Assembly: GCA_036250195.1 (NCBI GenBank)
Contig: JAVHZZ010000069.1
Coordinates: forward strand, 15,001-79,000
DNA from: Mixophyes australis
Lineage: Eukaryota > Chordata > Amphibia > Anura > Limnodynastidae
Direction of reading: 5' to 3'
Length of the DNA stretch: 64,000 bases
Shown: positions 1 to 14,112 of the stretch, one piece after another
Position numbering within the stretch: the first letter of the stretch is position 1
How the letters are laid out: every line of letters begins with the position of its first letter
Translations under genes and position numbers: made by a program
The notes under the pieces: model-generated
Databases searched by the model: none
The model's input: the letters and a program-made list of their open reading frames with translations, nothing else
Told to the model about the DNA's origin: nothing

Positions 1-1185
<1,185 letters not shown>

Positions 1186-1493
1186 TAGCTCTTCTCCATG
1201 CAGCCTTTTCAATGCAATGACATTAATTCTCTTTACAACACCGTGCAGTTAACAGATTCTGTACTGCCAATCCAGGTTACAGACTTTTCTTCAGCTTTGA
1301 ATTGGTGATACAGAAGCTGGTGCCAGAAATGGCCAGTCCCTTGATCTATTTTTTCCCCTAAAATGAACTATTCCCGGACCTGCTTTCTAGTTTTCTTTGT
1401 AACATTTGTTTTCATGTGCCAGTTGTATTCATCCAATCTATCCCTAGCACATGTCCTATTCCTAGAAGTGTTCTGAGCTACCTGTTTCCGTAG

Positions 1494-1575
1494 GATCAGT
1501 TGCTGTTCTGTGATGACTGTGACCGCGGATATCACATGTACTGCCTCTCTCCACCTATGGCTGAGCCTCCTGAGG
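1494..1575 (+). CDS. DPF2: DPF2 internal exon: core of PHD finger 2
   Basis: The 82-nt exon follows ...TTTCCGTAG and is followed by GTATGT. It begins exactly in frame with the previous exon and encodes DQLLFCDDCDRGYHMYCLSP, then PMAEPPEG. It carries the second and third zinc-ligand pairs of PHD2 (CDDC and HMYC). It ends after the first base of a glycine codon that the next exon completes. Splice phase and the expected residue order across all three exons agree, so this is a functional exon set and not a processed pseudogene. Confidence 0.94.
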
Positions 1576-1583
1576 GTATGTGA

Positions 1584-1811
<228 letters not shown>

Positions 1812-3693
1812 CAGTTTCCTCAAATAGCCAATACAGGGTGAGGGCAGACCCTCAGTATCTGATCATTCAACCCCTTATGGAATAAAACAGATTTTTTTTT
1901 TTTTTTTTTTTATATATTGCTCTATCAACAAATTGTGTATACATATCTGTACATACATGCATAAATATGCACAGTGTGTCCTTTGGCAGTCTTATTCTTT
2001 GAAAACTTGTAACGGTTTAGTAATAGACTGAAAATATACACTGTCTTGTATAAATGGACCTTTTAACTGGTGGGACTCTCTCCTATGACTGACATTCTAC
2101 ATAAAATTTAAGATGATCTTCTAAGGATTCTGGATGTACTCTGGTTTACTTGCGTTCTAGTGTAAGTTTCAGAGGTGTGACAATTTGACACATGAAGGTA
2201 CATGTATATAGATACTCAACAAGGTATCTTGGATACGTCAGCACATGTGCGTACACACTCTTACGCTCTTTATGTATAGCTATGAAGGATGAACAGTCAC
2301 TAGCTTGCAAATATGGTGTTTGGGGCTGACTGGTGTGTATTTCAAGAGTGAAATATTTGTGTGCAATTTTCTGCAACAGGTTTATCAATGATATCATTGT
2401 TGGCCCCTTCCCAAAGAATCTGCCTTCCAGTACCACACTTGCTGCAACTCTGGGACTTGGAATCTACATTTTCTCAACATTTGAAGAAGTTTCAATATTC
2501 ATTATTTTTCTAGTGCATACATATATATTTTTTTAAGATACCTGGACTGAAGGAAGTGGCTGATGGGCACTTAGTTCTATGGTCTCCTATTGTTAAACAG
2601 ATATTACTGTAGTATAGAAACAGTTACTTGAATTAATCACAATGTATTTAGTACACTAGACATTTATTTTGGTTAGTGGACATAATGTACGCCAAGTTGC
2701 CATATCATGTTAAAGTCTTTGATAAATGTTACTTCATATTGCATGTTCATCAAAAGAAGTGGCTTGTAGTCCTTGGAGTCTTAGTGGACAAGTGTCACAT
2801 TAGGCCAATCACAGTACACCACAGAAATAAAGGGAATCTATTGTGAAAATACAGAGTATTTTCTTTTTTAAAATCAGTTTAACATACCTTCAAATACATG
2901 TGTAACATATCCATATAAAAACTATGTTTGTGTGCCTCATGAAAGAAAAGCGAGTAGCCGATTCACACTACTGTACATGACTGAGGAATGCCGAGAGAGA
3001 CTAAGGCCATACTGTTTAGTTAGGGTCTTGAGTAATGCTGTACCTGAAAGGAGTTGAACAGACCACCTGTGTGGTGGTCAATACAAATGTGTGGCTGCTC
3101 TTTGGTGGTTGCCTTTGAATGCCACACTTACCACTCCCCATCTAGTAAAATGTGTTGGTAGAGAGGTGTATTGAAGATTCTTTCCCACTGGTTAATACTG
3201 AAGTCAGAGCGCTTACATTACACTGTAGAAGCGCAGTATGTCATGCTAACTCAGCGTGAGTGTTTCCATTTGACATGACTTCAGTAGTTCCCTTTTGATT
3301 ATAATGTGGCATTTCAGGGAAGCCGTGGAATGCAGTGTTATAGACTGAACAAAGAAAGTGCAATCGGCTTAAGCAGATGACTGCAGTATAATAGTACATG
3401 CAGGACATTATCAAGGAATAAGGTCTGTTATACACTCGAGAATGACACTGACATTTTTGTTGATTTCCTTTAAATGTTAGAGCCTCCTGGCAAAGGCAGA
3501 ACCAAGAAAGAATCTGGCAGGAGAGACATGGAGAACACTAAACATGGCAGCACACGGAGACCACAGGGTCCAGTACTGGCTTATATTATTGATATGTAGC
3601 TTGTTTTAAATTTGTAAACTCCCAGAGTTATTACTTTACAGGAAAACAGGTCAGTTTTTAATCTGGTGCAGCTTTTCTTTATTAAGAAATAAA
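1812..3693 (+). other. DPF2: Probable DPF2 3' untranslated region
   Basis: No coding potential follows the stop codon. Canonical AATAAA hexamers on the + strand occur at 1881-1886, 2826-2831 and 3688-3693. The first would give a UTR of about 90 nt; the later ones would give UTRs of about 1.0 and 1.9 kb. I cannot tell from sequence which is used. Poly-T runs and T-rich stretches are scattered through it. Confidence 0.5.
1881..1886 (+). promoter_or_regulatory. Candidate DPF2 proximal poly(A) signal
   Basis: AATAAA 70 nt after the DPF2 stop codon, followed by a T-rich stretch that could act as the downstream element. The hexamer is short and occurs by chance in AT-rich DNA, so support is moderate. 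Confidence 0.45.
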
Positions 3694-6600
3694 TGCACTG
3701 TGCTGCTTTCCTATATTTCTTTTTCCACTGTGCTGCCTGTTAAAAATCCCAAAATGAAAATTTAATCAGTGGATTTATCTGTATTACTTAATATGGGAAG
3801 CAAGTGCCCAGGATAAAATGCTTGTACAAGCTCTGGATTTAAAACATTGCACAAGCCACTGTTTGTGGACGTCTGTGGTAACTAAAATCTATTTTAAGGC
3901 TTTAATACATAGACTGCCTTTAATGGAGGTTATTAGCCATGCCCCAATTTAACTATTTGTTATTCATTTCACAGTATTGATCATTAAACAGTTAAAAGAT
4001 CAGTCCTTTCCTACCTCCAATACAGTCAACAATACGATACTGCTATAGTCCTTTGTAAAACTGCAAAGTGTAACAATTTTCTGTTGCTATGGATGACAGC
4101 TGGAGCTTGAATTGAGCCATTTTACCAACCCAAAAATATCACCTAAGTTACAATGTAAATGTAATTAACCTGCTGTGCTAAGTTGACTGTTAGACAGTAG
4201 TCATTAACAAAGGATATGAGCTTGCTATTTGAGTGAGTTGTTAGTTGTGTTTCCTTATAGTGTACCAGATGCCTACACACAGTGTAGCAGCCATTTTGTA
4301 GTCTGTCGGTAGTCATGACTAAGCAGTTGTCTGTGCACTAGGATATTGGTTCAGCCCATAAGATGACTTCCTCCACTTTGTTTGAACAGTGGATACATTC
4401 ATTTTGTAGGCTGAGCTAATTTGCATGATGATGTTGGCTATTAGATCAGTAGGTACCTCATGAATGAAGTCTAATGTTATAAATATTAGGCAATGATGTT
4501 AAAGTCCACAAAATGGCTGCTTCCAAGTAATGTACAAGGGTAAAAAAGATTTTTCAAACATCCCTTGTCTAACTCAAACATGTGTTTCCATGAACACACA
4601 CACACTGGTCCTGTCAATGGTAAAATAGACATATCCACCTCTTATGATATATAAACTTGACTACTGTTAGTAAAATGTCAGTTTGCAGAACCTTTATAAA
4701 TGATAGCTGCAACCCTATGAAAATGTGCTTTGATTTGTTTAAAAAAAAATCTGATTGCCTGTTCTCTTTTTTTTTTTTTAAATGCAATCTGCTTTTTAAT
4801 TGGCAGTAATATCAATTTACAGTAAATCATTGACATAGCAAACATTTGTTACAAATGATTGAAATGAGAAGAAGGCAAGGACAAAAAGACCATGTAATTG
4901 CACTAAATGATGCATTACATTGATTCTGCCCTGACACAACTTAAACCAAATGCACTGAACAAACAGTTAAATAGAGATTCAACAAAACACAGTCAAGGGA
5001 GGGTTTCAATTATGTGTGGGGTAACGGGAAACAAAAGCGGGAGGTACTGCGATATCAAGGAAAGTTCCAGATTCTTGTCAGTCTGCCATTAAATGACTAA
5101 AGTTACATAGACTAGCCCTAGTCCTATTTCTCTGAGGATGTGGTTTTGTTTGTCCCAAGGACCATGCAGTTGGGAGGAGTCGGTTATCAGACCCTGTATA
5201 TATATTTGGGAGTAGGTTTTATCTCATGGTCATGAGGAGTCATAGCTTTGAATGTTGGGTCTAAGTACTTCATATAGTTTGTCTGACTATATTTTAACCA
5301 ATGATACCAGGTGGCTGTAGATTCTGAATTGTCTCCAACTTGATGTAAATCTTTCATAACCAAATAGAACTTGATTCTTTTGAACCAATGTGATGTGGTT
5401 GGTTTGGGTGTAGACCCACCAATTACATGGAATAGCAGCTCAAGCTGCATTAACGAGGTGTTTAACAATATTTTTTTGCTTAAATTAAATATGAGTACAT
5501 GAACTATGTTCAACAGCCAAAACTCATGAGTTGAGGAAATCAGGTAACTAGAATTTCTTCAGAAATGTACCTCTATTATTCATATACAGAACAGTGCCAC
5601 CAGATGTGGAGTCCCAGATTCCTGATTGCACCTCCAGGAAAGGTCTCGGAGGCCAGGTGTCTTTTTTTTGAGTACTCGGACATCTCTACCATCTGAAAAT
5701 TATTTTAAACTCTCTCTCCAGGACCAAGATAAAGCATGAACTTGCATGGGCAAATTTATATATCCAGTGCTAGTGTTCCTCATCCATATTTATTTCCAGT
5801 TCTCTATATCAGGCTTAAGCGTAACTGGGAGCTGATGGGGTTGATATGTCCATGCACAACTTATAGATTTCTGAGATTAAGTGCCTAGGAGGGACTACAG
5901 AGAGGCAAAGTGTCTCAAATGGAAATTATGAAAGGTGCGGTTACTGCAATTAGCAGAAGGACTCTTACTCCTTTTGAGGCTACGAGCTAGCCAATCCTTA
6001 TAGGTGCGATGAGAGACTACTCACTAAAATTGCTGGGGGAAAAATGGAGATCTCCCTGGTGCAAACAACAAATGAAGTCTAAATATTTTAGAGCATTGTA
6101 ACATGGGCCCAAGTGTGGGGTGCTGGACTTGGTTATCCAGGGGAGGGCATAGTCAGTAGAAAGTAAAGAGTGTTCCTCAGTGTGGACCAATTGTCTCAAG
6201 TGCCTTCTGGGGCACGTCTACTATACGTGGGGTAGTAGGGTAGAGCGGAAGCAGCTAATGAAAAGAAAGTCAGGGGCCTTATTTCAATTTCCTTCTGACC
6301 AAGACATCCTGTTTTAAATCTTGGACTTTTACAACCCCTACTCATATAAACTGCAATGGCTCTCTGTTGCTCGTTAATGAAGATTGAACATTTTCTTGAT
6401 GTTAACTAGAAGAGTCTTGGCAAGATCTGGTGACCTGTTCTTTTAGTTTTGTTTTTTTTGTTGGGGGAGAGAGGTTATCAAGCTGCTATTAATAATGTGT
6501 CACTTGATGGGGAATTAGATCGCTAGTATATCATCCCGTGACATCTCTGGCACTAATAGCTTTCTGTTCTGGGAGTTTAGACCCAGTGATGTGCTGGAGT

Positions 6601-6923
6601 TTTAGTTTTGGCTTCATTTTTTCCCACCATTTAAAATAATAGCCCTTGACAAAACTAATAAACTTTAAAACAGGATGCATCCATTTTGATACACTCACCT
6701 AGAGATGGTTTCTACCAAACTAAGGACATAGGTTGAAAGTCATATTAAGCAAATAACCTTTCCTGGTCTCATCATTTTGTAAAACTATACTTTTATAGAA
6801 AATAAGGTGACTGGTCACTGGACACAAATGGAGACATTCATTTTGTTTTCTCAACTAGCTGGGAGACTGAATTTTTTCAAGGATCACCAACAGGGATGTT
6901 TTGTGACTTTCCTCCCAGGAGCA
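3694..6923. other. Intergenic DNA without recognised genes
   Basis: AT-rich sequence with no open frame that resembles a protein family. Two minus-strand frames at 5187-5513 and 6017-6199 have a faint LINE-like composition, but I could not anchor any motif, so I leave them unclassified. Confidence 0.5.
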
Positions 6924-7163
6924 CATCATCATCATAACCATTTATTTATATAGCACCACTGATTCCGCAGCGCTGTACAGAGAACTCATTCACATCAGTC
7001 CCTGCCCCATTGGAGCTTACAGTCTAAATTCCCTAACAAACACAGACAGACAGACTAGGGTCAGTTTTGATAGCAGTCAATTAACCTACTAGTATGTTTT
7101 TGGAGTGTAGGAGGAAACCGGAGCACCCGGAGGAAACCCACGCAAACACGGGGAGAACACACA
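6924..7163 (-). mobile_element. V-SINE-like tRNA-derived SINE, head missing
   Basis: On the - strand the copy contains the conserved central block around GGTTTCCTCCGGGTGCTCCG, the 3' segment with CAGCGCTGCGGAATCAGTGG and TATATAAATAAA, and a GAT-repeat tail seen here as CATCATCAT. The tRNA-like head is absent: the copy breaks off at the 'ggggagaacac' segment. At least seven other copies occur in this window. The central block resembles the V-SINE core known from fish and amphibians. Confidence 0.85.
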
Positions 7164-8814
7164 GCTGAGCACATGTGAATGAACTACTGGTATAGCCACT
7201 TTCGTTGCATTCACCTTTGTAGCCTGAGGACAAGTTTGAGAATCAATAAGCTAGATGATAAGAAAATTGTGTTATTGCCTAATTCAATCTAACCAAATGC
7301 CCATAATTAGGGCAGCAAGAATAAATGGCTGCACGCAAGTTTATTTGATTGTAGCTAAAAGTTCTCAGACATGCGATTCTTGTATGCAGCTGAAACTGGA
7401 GAGTCACCCTGCAACTTCAGAGCACAGTTTGTTTTATAGTATGATTTTTCATCAGGTGTTGAATATAGAGGACACTGTGTCATTGCTAGTGGCTCTCATG
7501 CCTCATGGGCAGGGCAGATTATTTGCATGCCGTTTAATTCCCCTCTAGAGAGAATGTACTGACATTTAGATGGCATCAAACTCATATATAGTGTTATAAA
7601 AATGAAAGCACTTTCCCTCAATAGAAATGTAACCGCAAAGCAGAGTTGTTGTTTTTTTTAATTAAAAGCAGATAAAGACAAACATTTTAACCTGAACAAT
7701 ATTTTGTGATTTGCTCTTTGATTAAAGGTTGAGCTTACTTTTGGTGCCCAGACACGAGTAAAACATGCCCACTTGTATTTAAATTTTCTTTATGCTTATG
7801 TCTATCTCAACGCTAAATACAAACTTAACCAAATCACAAGCACTTACATGACAAAGGTAGCACCTACTTAATGTAGGGGCAAAGGCTTACAAAACACAGA
7901 TTTCACAAGTAACACTAATCCTAAATATGTGCTCAGCTCTGTGGCGTGGTTCATTTCAGTCTACACGTCTTTAATATACCGCACATTCACATGGAAACAG
8001 CTGATCCATCTCTCAAAGTGTTGGGTATGTTCAACGTATAACACTGTGTGCAATAGGACAAATATTGTCTCTTTCAAAAGTCCAACTCTCATCAAACTCA
8101 CGTAGGTGTCAGTGAAAGTTTTTAGTTTGTTAAAAATAAGAATGTAAATTTAAATACCATATTTATTTACTTACCTAGTTAAATGTATACAAATATACAG
8201 TGCAATACATTATTTAACATTTGTTATCAAATATGTTAACCTTCTTTAAAAACAAAAAATAGTCTTCCATCCAGCCAAAATTTAAACTGTTCCAGGTATA
8301 GTTCATCTGGAGAAATGGAGTCTGATTCAGAGTTGGATGCACGCTTGTTTTTTCCGACTATTAAAAAAACTCGTAATTTCTTTGGGACAATTATAAAAGT
8401 CATGGAAGAATTTCACATAGTAAGTATTTTTATTTTCTTGCGAGTTTTGCTGTTACTTAGGTTTGCGTTCATTTTGGGTCCAACGCTGCATTTGTCCCAA
8501 GGTGCTTAAACCTTTGTACAGAAAACCTGTACCAGAACAGAGCAGCAGATAATTAATGAGCAAAGAGCACTATGTTCCATAATACATGTACTGACAAATT
8601 GTATAAATGCAACAGGCGCGTATTGTAGGCCAGGTCAAACAAGTTTCTAAATGTCCCTCCATGGTTCTGTTAATAAGCACTGCTTCCTTCCTCCGAAGCC
8701 ACGCCACTTTTTAAGCTGAGTTCTAGAAAATGAACATTTCCAGCAGACCCTATTTTATATTTGAAAATGTTTGTATTTGCAAAATTATTTTAGAAATTCC
8801 CTCAGTATATTTTA
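7164..8814. other. Intergenic DNA, nothing recognised
   Basis: AT-rich single-copy-looking sequence. The open frames at 7255 and 8315 have no recognisable family motif and no splice-site context I trust. Confidence 0.5.
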
Positions 8815-8822
8815 TATACAGG

Positions 8823-8884
8823 CAGGGCCATCTTAACAACATTATGGGCCCCCGGGCAAAGCAGTGCACCGGGGCCCCTATATA

Positions 8885-8915
<31 letters not shown>

Positions 8916-9130
8916 AGATATAGATACAGATATAGATGCATAGAGATACAGATATAGGTATATAGAGATAGAGATAGATGTACTTGCTCAGTGACCCTTG
9001 AAGGGTTTTTTTGCAGGTTTTTTCTTTTGCAGGATTATTTATTCTAATTAAGAGCCCTGCCTATGGGGCCCCCTTGCCCGTGGGGCCCCCGGGCACCTGC
9101 CCATCGTGCCCAATGGAAAAGATGGCCCTG
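8823..9130. mobile_element. hAT-type MITE carrying a microsatellite
   Basis: The terminal inverted repeats are CAGGGCCATCTT and AAGATGGCCCTG. They are flanked by a perfect 8-bp target duplication TATACAGG (8815-8822 and 9131-9138), the size produced by hAT transposases. The interior has paired GGGCCCCCGGG blocks and a TA/GATATA repeat at about 8879-8975. No transposase is encoded, so it is non-autonomous. Confidence 0.85.
8879..8975. repeat. TA and (GATATA)n microsatellite
   Basis: A (TA)n run passes into (GATATA)n and then degenerates. It lies inside the hAT-type MITE and creates tyrosine/leucine/arginine-rich false reading frames on both strands. Confidence 0.9.
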
Positions 9131-9138
9131 TATACAGG

Positions 9139-10316
9139 TACACTGTATTGCTTTTATCTTGCAGGTGACAGAGTTGAATGAATAGCCTTAGTGCACTTTG
9201 AAGCAAGTAAGGCTGGTACTGTTGGGAGAGAGCACTGCATATATATTTGCTTTTATGATAGATGCAGAATTTTCAGTGTAATAAGCAGACGTTTCTGGGT
9301 ATTGTCAGCAGATGGGCAAACTGCTGTAAGTGAAATGCTTTTGTACTGTAGGGGAAAAAATATTTCTAAAACATCATTAAGGCGTATGTTATTTAAAAAA
9401 CCAAAAAAACTGGATTTCCAGGATACTTTTAATAGTTAATCCCCTTTAAAAATGTATAATAACAAAGAATGAGAGTAAATGTGGCATGTAATAAAGCATG
9501 TAAGAAATTTGATCCTTTTACACTATCTAAAATATTTTCTTATGTTCTTTGTTTATTTCATTTTTTTCTCTCTATTTATAACATGCGATATTTCCGGATT
9601 CTGCTACAATGAGATTTGTGTTCCTATTCTTTTTTTGGTGTTGTTGATTTTCCACGCTTCGCCATACTGATTTAAATTTTAATTTCCTGTCCTAGGAAGA
9701 TGTTTTTTTATGACACTGTAAACACTACGCAGAGTAAAAGGTTTTGTTACGTTAAGTGCCAGATTTAAATGAGCTGACAGTATTTCCTTGCCTTTCTCTT
9801 TAATCCTATTTCTTTTTTTTATATGTGTCATGCTAATTTTCATACAGGTTGATTTATAAAGCATTTATGACTTGTATACTTTGGCTTGTTTCCACCACTT
9901 TTGTAGCACAAAAAAATATAGACACTACTTTGATAGTCATCTCTAGTGGTTACTGCGGTAGACCTATGCCACAAAGTAGTGAATGAGTTAAGGCACAGAG
10001 ATCTATCCGATTTGCCATATATGGTGATTACCGTGTAGATACATCAGTCCACCAGTAGAGGTCATGCACTGCCTGCCCTCTCTTATATGTTTGCCAGGGG
10101 CCAAGCCACAAATAGTTGTTTAACACCTAATGTTACTGTTCTTAGATTACAATTAACTACATTCTGATATATGTTTATCGTTATATAGGTGTACTGACTA
10201 ACCATACTTTGTAGAGTAATTACAAGTCTATAGGGAAAGTATAGGTATTATTTATTAAATGCCACAAACTCAGGCCATCATATTTACGCCAGGTAATAAA
10301 GCAATAGTGCCCCTGT
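9139..10316. other. Intergenic DNA, nothing recognised
   Basis: AT-rich, with poly-T and poly-A runs. No conserved reading frame or repeat end was identified. Confidence 0.5.
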
Positions 10317-10645
10317 ATCATCATCATCATCATTTATTTATATAGCGCCACTAATTCCGCAGCGCTGTACAGAGAACTCATTCACATCAGTCCCTGCCCC
10401 GTTGGAGATTACAGTCTAAATTCCCTAACACACACAGACAGACAGACAGAGATTAAGGTCAATTTTGATAGCAGCCAATTAACCTACTAGTATGTTTTTG
10501 GAGTGTGGGGAGGAAACCGGAGCACCCGGAGGTAACCCACGGGGAGAACATACAAACTCCACACAGATAAGGCCATGGCCGGCAATCGAACTCATGACCC
10601 CACTGCTGTGAGGCAGAAGTGCTAACCACTAGGCCACTGTGCTGT
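10317..10645 (-). mobile_element. V-SINE-like SINE, near full length
   Basis: Read on the - strand, the copy has a tRNA-like head with an A-box-like TGGCCTAGTGGTTAGCAC and a B-box-like GAGTTCGATTGCC, then the V core, the 3' segment and the GAT tail. This is one of the most complete copies in the window. The 178-aa minus-strand open frame across 10459-10995 runs through it and is not a gene. Confidence 0.9.
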
Positions 10646-11327
10646 ATTAATAAATCTGTCTGTAAATGTGTCCCAATGTAGCTGCATGGGGTCCCTGCAA
10701 AAAATGTAAAATAGGGGGTTATCTGGATATTTGAAAGCCAACCTTCTTCAGTTTGGTCACTTACATGGAAAACAGATCCTGTAGTCATGGTTGAATGGTA
10801 GGATCGCTCATGTGTAGTCAGTACTATTTTATTTAAGCTCATTCTAGGGGTGCCGTTCAAATATGTAGCTTTATAAAACTGTAGTCTAATAATATTAGTG
10901 GCAGGAATCATGCAACATATAAAATGAAATTGCTTCTTTCTCAGTGACGTGAAACTGCATCTCCAAGCGTTCTCTGCCAATCTGTATGCTGTCATTTTAT
11001 GTTTACTGTAAAATCAAAATCCTTTGATGACAAAATTGTGTCTATATGGGTCTGCTCCCTTTTACTGACACGACACTGTATTGCAATACTGATAGCAAAT
11101 AAAAGATTTTCACACTCTTTCTATCCTTTAATGTCTTCATTCATGTAGTCTGTGTCATACCAAGCATGGCACTACAGCCCTACCGAGATTTGTCATAAAA
11201 GGCTTTTGGTTTTCACTAAATTATTTTCACTACTGACTTTAACTGTTTTTGTTTTTTTATCTGAGCACTGATCCAATAATTCAACCATGATATTAGGCAT
11301 CTAGAAACGATCCCTCATCAGAGTCAG
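10646..11327. other. Intergenic DNA, nothing recognised
   Basis: No conserved frame. One AATAAA-like motif and several T-runs only. Confidence 0.45.
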
Positions 11328-11661
11328 GCTGGGTACACGCTACAGGTTTGTCACCCAATTATCAGGCTGATTACACAATAAAGGACTGTTGGATCCGAAA
11401 TGGACTAAAAATCACTATCAACAATGGATTGATATCGGGCAAATTCTGCAGTATGTATGTCCTCACGACCAGCAGCGTAGGCAGATCTCCATAGAGTTAG
11501 CAGAGTCACAATCTTTTCAGCAGATGGTTATGACAGATGAAGAGCACAGATCTGAAGGTAAATCGTGTAAGTGTGTACATATGAATCCCGCATGCTGATC
11601 AGTCATTGGTAAAATTCTTAAAGATATCGCATCAGGATACATTTTCTGCAGTGTGTACCTA
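11328..11661. mobile_element. Possible MITE with GGTACAC ends
   Basis: The left end CTGGGTACACGCTACA is the approximate inverse of the right end TGCAGTGTGTACCTAG. I see no convincing target duplication, and the interior has no protein similarity. The open frame at 11389-11598 lies inside it and is probably incidental. Confidence 0.4.
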
Positions 11662-12999
11662 GACTAACACTTGTTTTTTATTTAATGTAAGTGTCGTCCA
11701 TTATATTTTCCTTGAACCTGTCTTTCAAACCGTTTTCATCGTATATGGAAGACTTTTAGAGACACTCACAGTTTGCTGTTTGTACAAAGCATTCTATCGT
11801 TATGTTAGAGGGATATGCTATGTCTTATTTTGGGCATAATGTTGTTATGTGTAGATGGATTGCTGCACAGACTACATCTCTCCTCTCTCTCTCTCTGCCA
11901 GGACTATGTAGAGGAGCAGTAAGCAGTGTCAGCAGGAGGCAGTGCTCAGGAGATAGACAGGTAATGTAAGTTATTGTAACGTGTGACGAAGCTTAAGCTA
12001 TTAAAGTGACTAAGGTGCCATGTGTCAAATGAGTACGGCTGTTTGACGGTTGTACTTGAAACACACTTTGATTAGAGCATAGCTAATGATGGTGAACAAT
12101 AACCCAATCACCTAACCTGGATTTAATACCATTAACAAAAAAGGCTGAGATTGCTCACAATGCTATGCAGGAGTTATTTATCTGTTTTTAGTAATACAAG
12201 AGCAGGATGACAGCAAAGTGACAACTATGCGAAACACAACACAATATTGCATGAGCAGATTTGTATATAGTTGTGTATGTATTAGTGATGAAGGATGACG
12301 TCTGTGCATGCTAGTGGCACTGCAGCACAATCACAGCTGTGATACAGAAACATAAGGACAGCTGTAGGTCAGCTCTGCGGAAACAGCTGTAAATTTCAGT
12401 GTCTGGAGAAGGAAACAACTAAGCTAAGTTCAGTACAGGTGTAGAATGATGTTGTCTCACCGTTGCATACTGGATAGTGACATTACACTATTCATAGATA
12501 TAAAGGTCCTGCACTGTGTGTGAGCGTAACCTTTAACTGTGTATCTAAGTTTCCTATTTTCATGTACCCACTACAGGATATGTGTGGATTTTGCTGTTCA
12601 TGTAAATTTAAATTTACATACCTGTCAAAACCAGTTTTACTTTAGTACATGTCTGAGGAACTGGTGTTCACTATATTAGTTATATGGAAGATTTCAAAAA
12701 AAGATTGTGAAATCAAAAGTTAAGTCAAAATCACAGACTGGCATAAGTGAGTACAATATTATCTGGTTTCTAAATTGTCATCTTTGCTACACAGTAATAC
12801 ACTCTTTGTGTGTCTGTCTTACCCCCCTACCCTCCTTTTGGAACAAAAGCAACCAATTGAAGAGGAGAAAAAACAGCGCCCTCATAGAATTTATATCACT
12901 TCAAGCTATTTTTAAAAATTCAACACACTTGTCTCATCCAACACTCATCTAAGCATGTGTGGTATATGTGACAATGTTTTAAACACAACAAAACCACTT
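11662..12999. other. Intergenic DNA, nothing recognised
   Basis: Contains a short (CT)n tract near 11881 and otherwise unremarkable AT-rich sequence. The open frame at 12707 shows no family motif. Confidence 0.45.
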
Positions 13000-13164
13000 G
13001 GGGGTATATTTACTAAACTGTGGGTTTGAAAAAAGTGGAGATATTGCCTATAGCAACCAGAGTCTAGATATTTATTTATCTATAAAATGACATCTAGAAT
13101 CTGATTGGATGCTATAGGCAACATCTCCACTGTGTCAAACCCACAGTTTAGTAAATATACCCCC
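13000..13164. mobile_element. Foldback MITE with GGGGGTATATTTAC ends
   Basis: The first ~30 bp (GGGGGTATATTTACTAAACT...) is the exact inverse of the last ~30 bp. The arms continue inward imperfectly through a 'ctagaatctgattggatgctatag' type block. A related element lies at 47168-47344. I could not define a target duplication, so the superfamily is open. Confidence 0.8.
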
Positions 13165-14028
13165 TGGTCTGTCTGATAATGATTAAAATCCCCCTTTAAT
13201 TATACCTCACATTCAATATAAACTGCCATTACCAAGATTTGATCCTAGATCTAATACTTTGCGGAAGTTCTTCAGTTCTGCCTGACTTATATTCCACTAT
13301 GATTACATTTAAATTAGAAAATAACGTAAACCAAATAATCCCCTTTGTTTACATTATGTAACATTTCTAATAACCTTAACCTTATTTAGCACAGGATTCC
13401 CTTAAGAACACAAAGACAGAACATTATTAAATGGAGTTTAATATAACAAAAATGTCAGAATGCTTAAGGTATAAAAGATATAATGAATGACGTACAGTAA
13501 AATTTAAAAAAACAAAGGAATAACAACTGAAAATACATATAAATATATATATCCATGTAATCTCTTTGATGGGGAAAGTGAGAAACTCAGCCATAACTTC
13601 AATAGAAAATTAATCCCCATAGATCTGACAAAGGGTAACAAATTTTACATGGTTTTAAACACATTTCTTTCTGCCCACAGCACTCCTTCATGTGCGGTCA
13701 CTCAAAGAAGTCCTCTGAGAGGCTATTTGGCGTTACAAACCGGGATGCTTCTTTTGTGTGCAAGACCATTCCTAGTAATGAAATGTGTAAATTATAATAT
13801 CTTCCCTTGGGAACATCCCAGCATCGTAACATTATAATACATAAATTAATCATACATTTACACACAGATACATACTAGACATGAATAGATCCCTACTTTT
13901 GGAAGATAGTTTATTACTATATTTTCTCTATGAGCTAGCATTTTATCTGGAAGCAAAAGGATCGATCCTACAACCAGTCCAAGTTTGCGCTACCTATCCC
14001 CAGGGTGCGGAGTCTAACATGATGCTGG
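13165..14028. other. Intergenic DNA, nothing recognised
   Basis: No conserved coding frame. Open frames at 13649 and 13881 have no recognisable domain. Confidence 0.4.
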
Positions 14029-14112
14029 TCTTCACCAGAGTCCGCCACAAAACAGGGTGGAATTGGCCTGTCTTAACCAGAGTCCGCCAGAAAGCAGGAT
14101 GGAATTGGCTGC
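14029..14112. repeat. Two-copy tandem duplication (~42-46 bp unit)
   Basis: Two adjacent units both contain ACCAGAGTCCGCCA, an A-rich stretch and GGTGGAATTGGC / GATGGAATTGGC. The surrounding GC-richer block (about 13980-14600) differs from its AT-rich neighbours and may belong to a decayed mobile element that I cannot name. Confidence 0.7.

Noticed and set aside
5187..6480. Possible LINE ORF2 fragment on the - strand
   Set aside because: A faint L1-like feel only; I could not place a single diagnostic motif, so it is left as intergenic.
10560..10645. tRNA gene
   Set aside because: The A-box- and B-box-like motifs belong to the tRNA-derived SINE head. The sequence does not form a convincing cloverleaf and recurs in every long SINE copy.
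10459..10995. 178-codon open frame on the - strand
   Set aside because: Its C-terminal half is the SINE read in translation; the rest has no family similarity.
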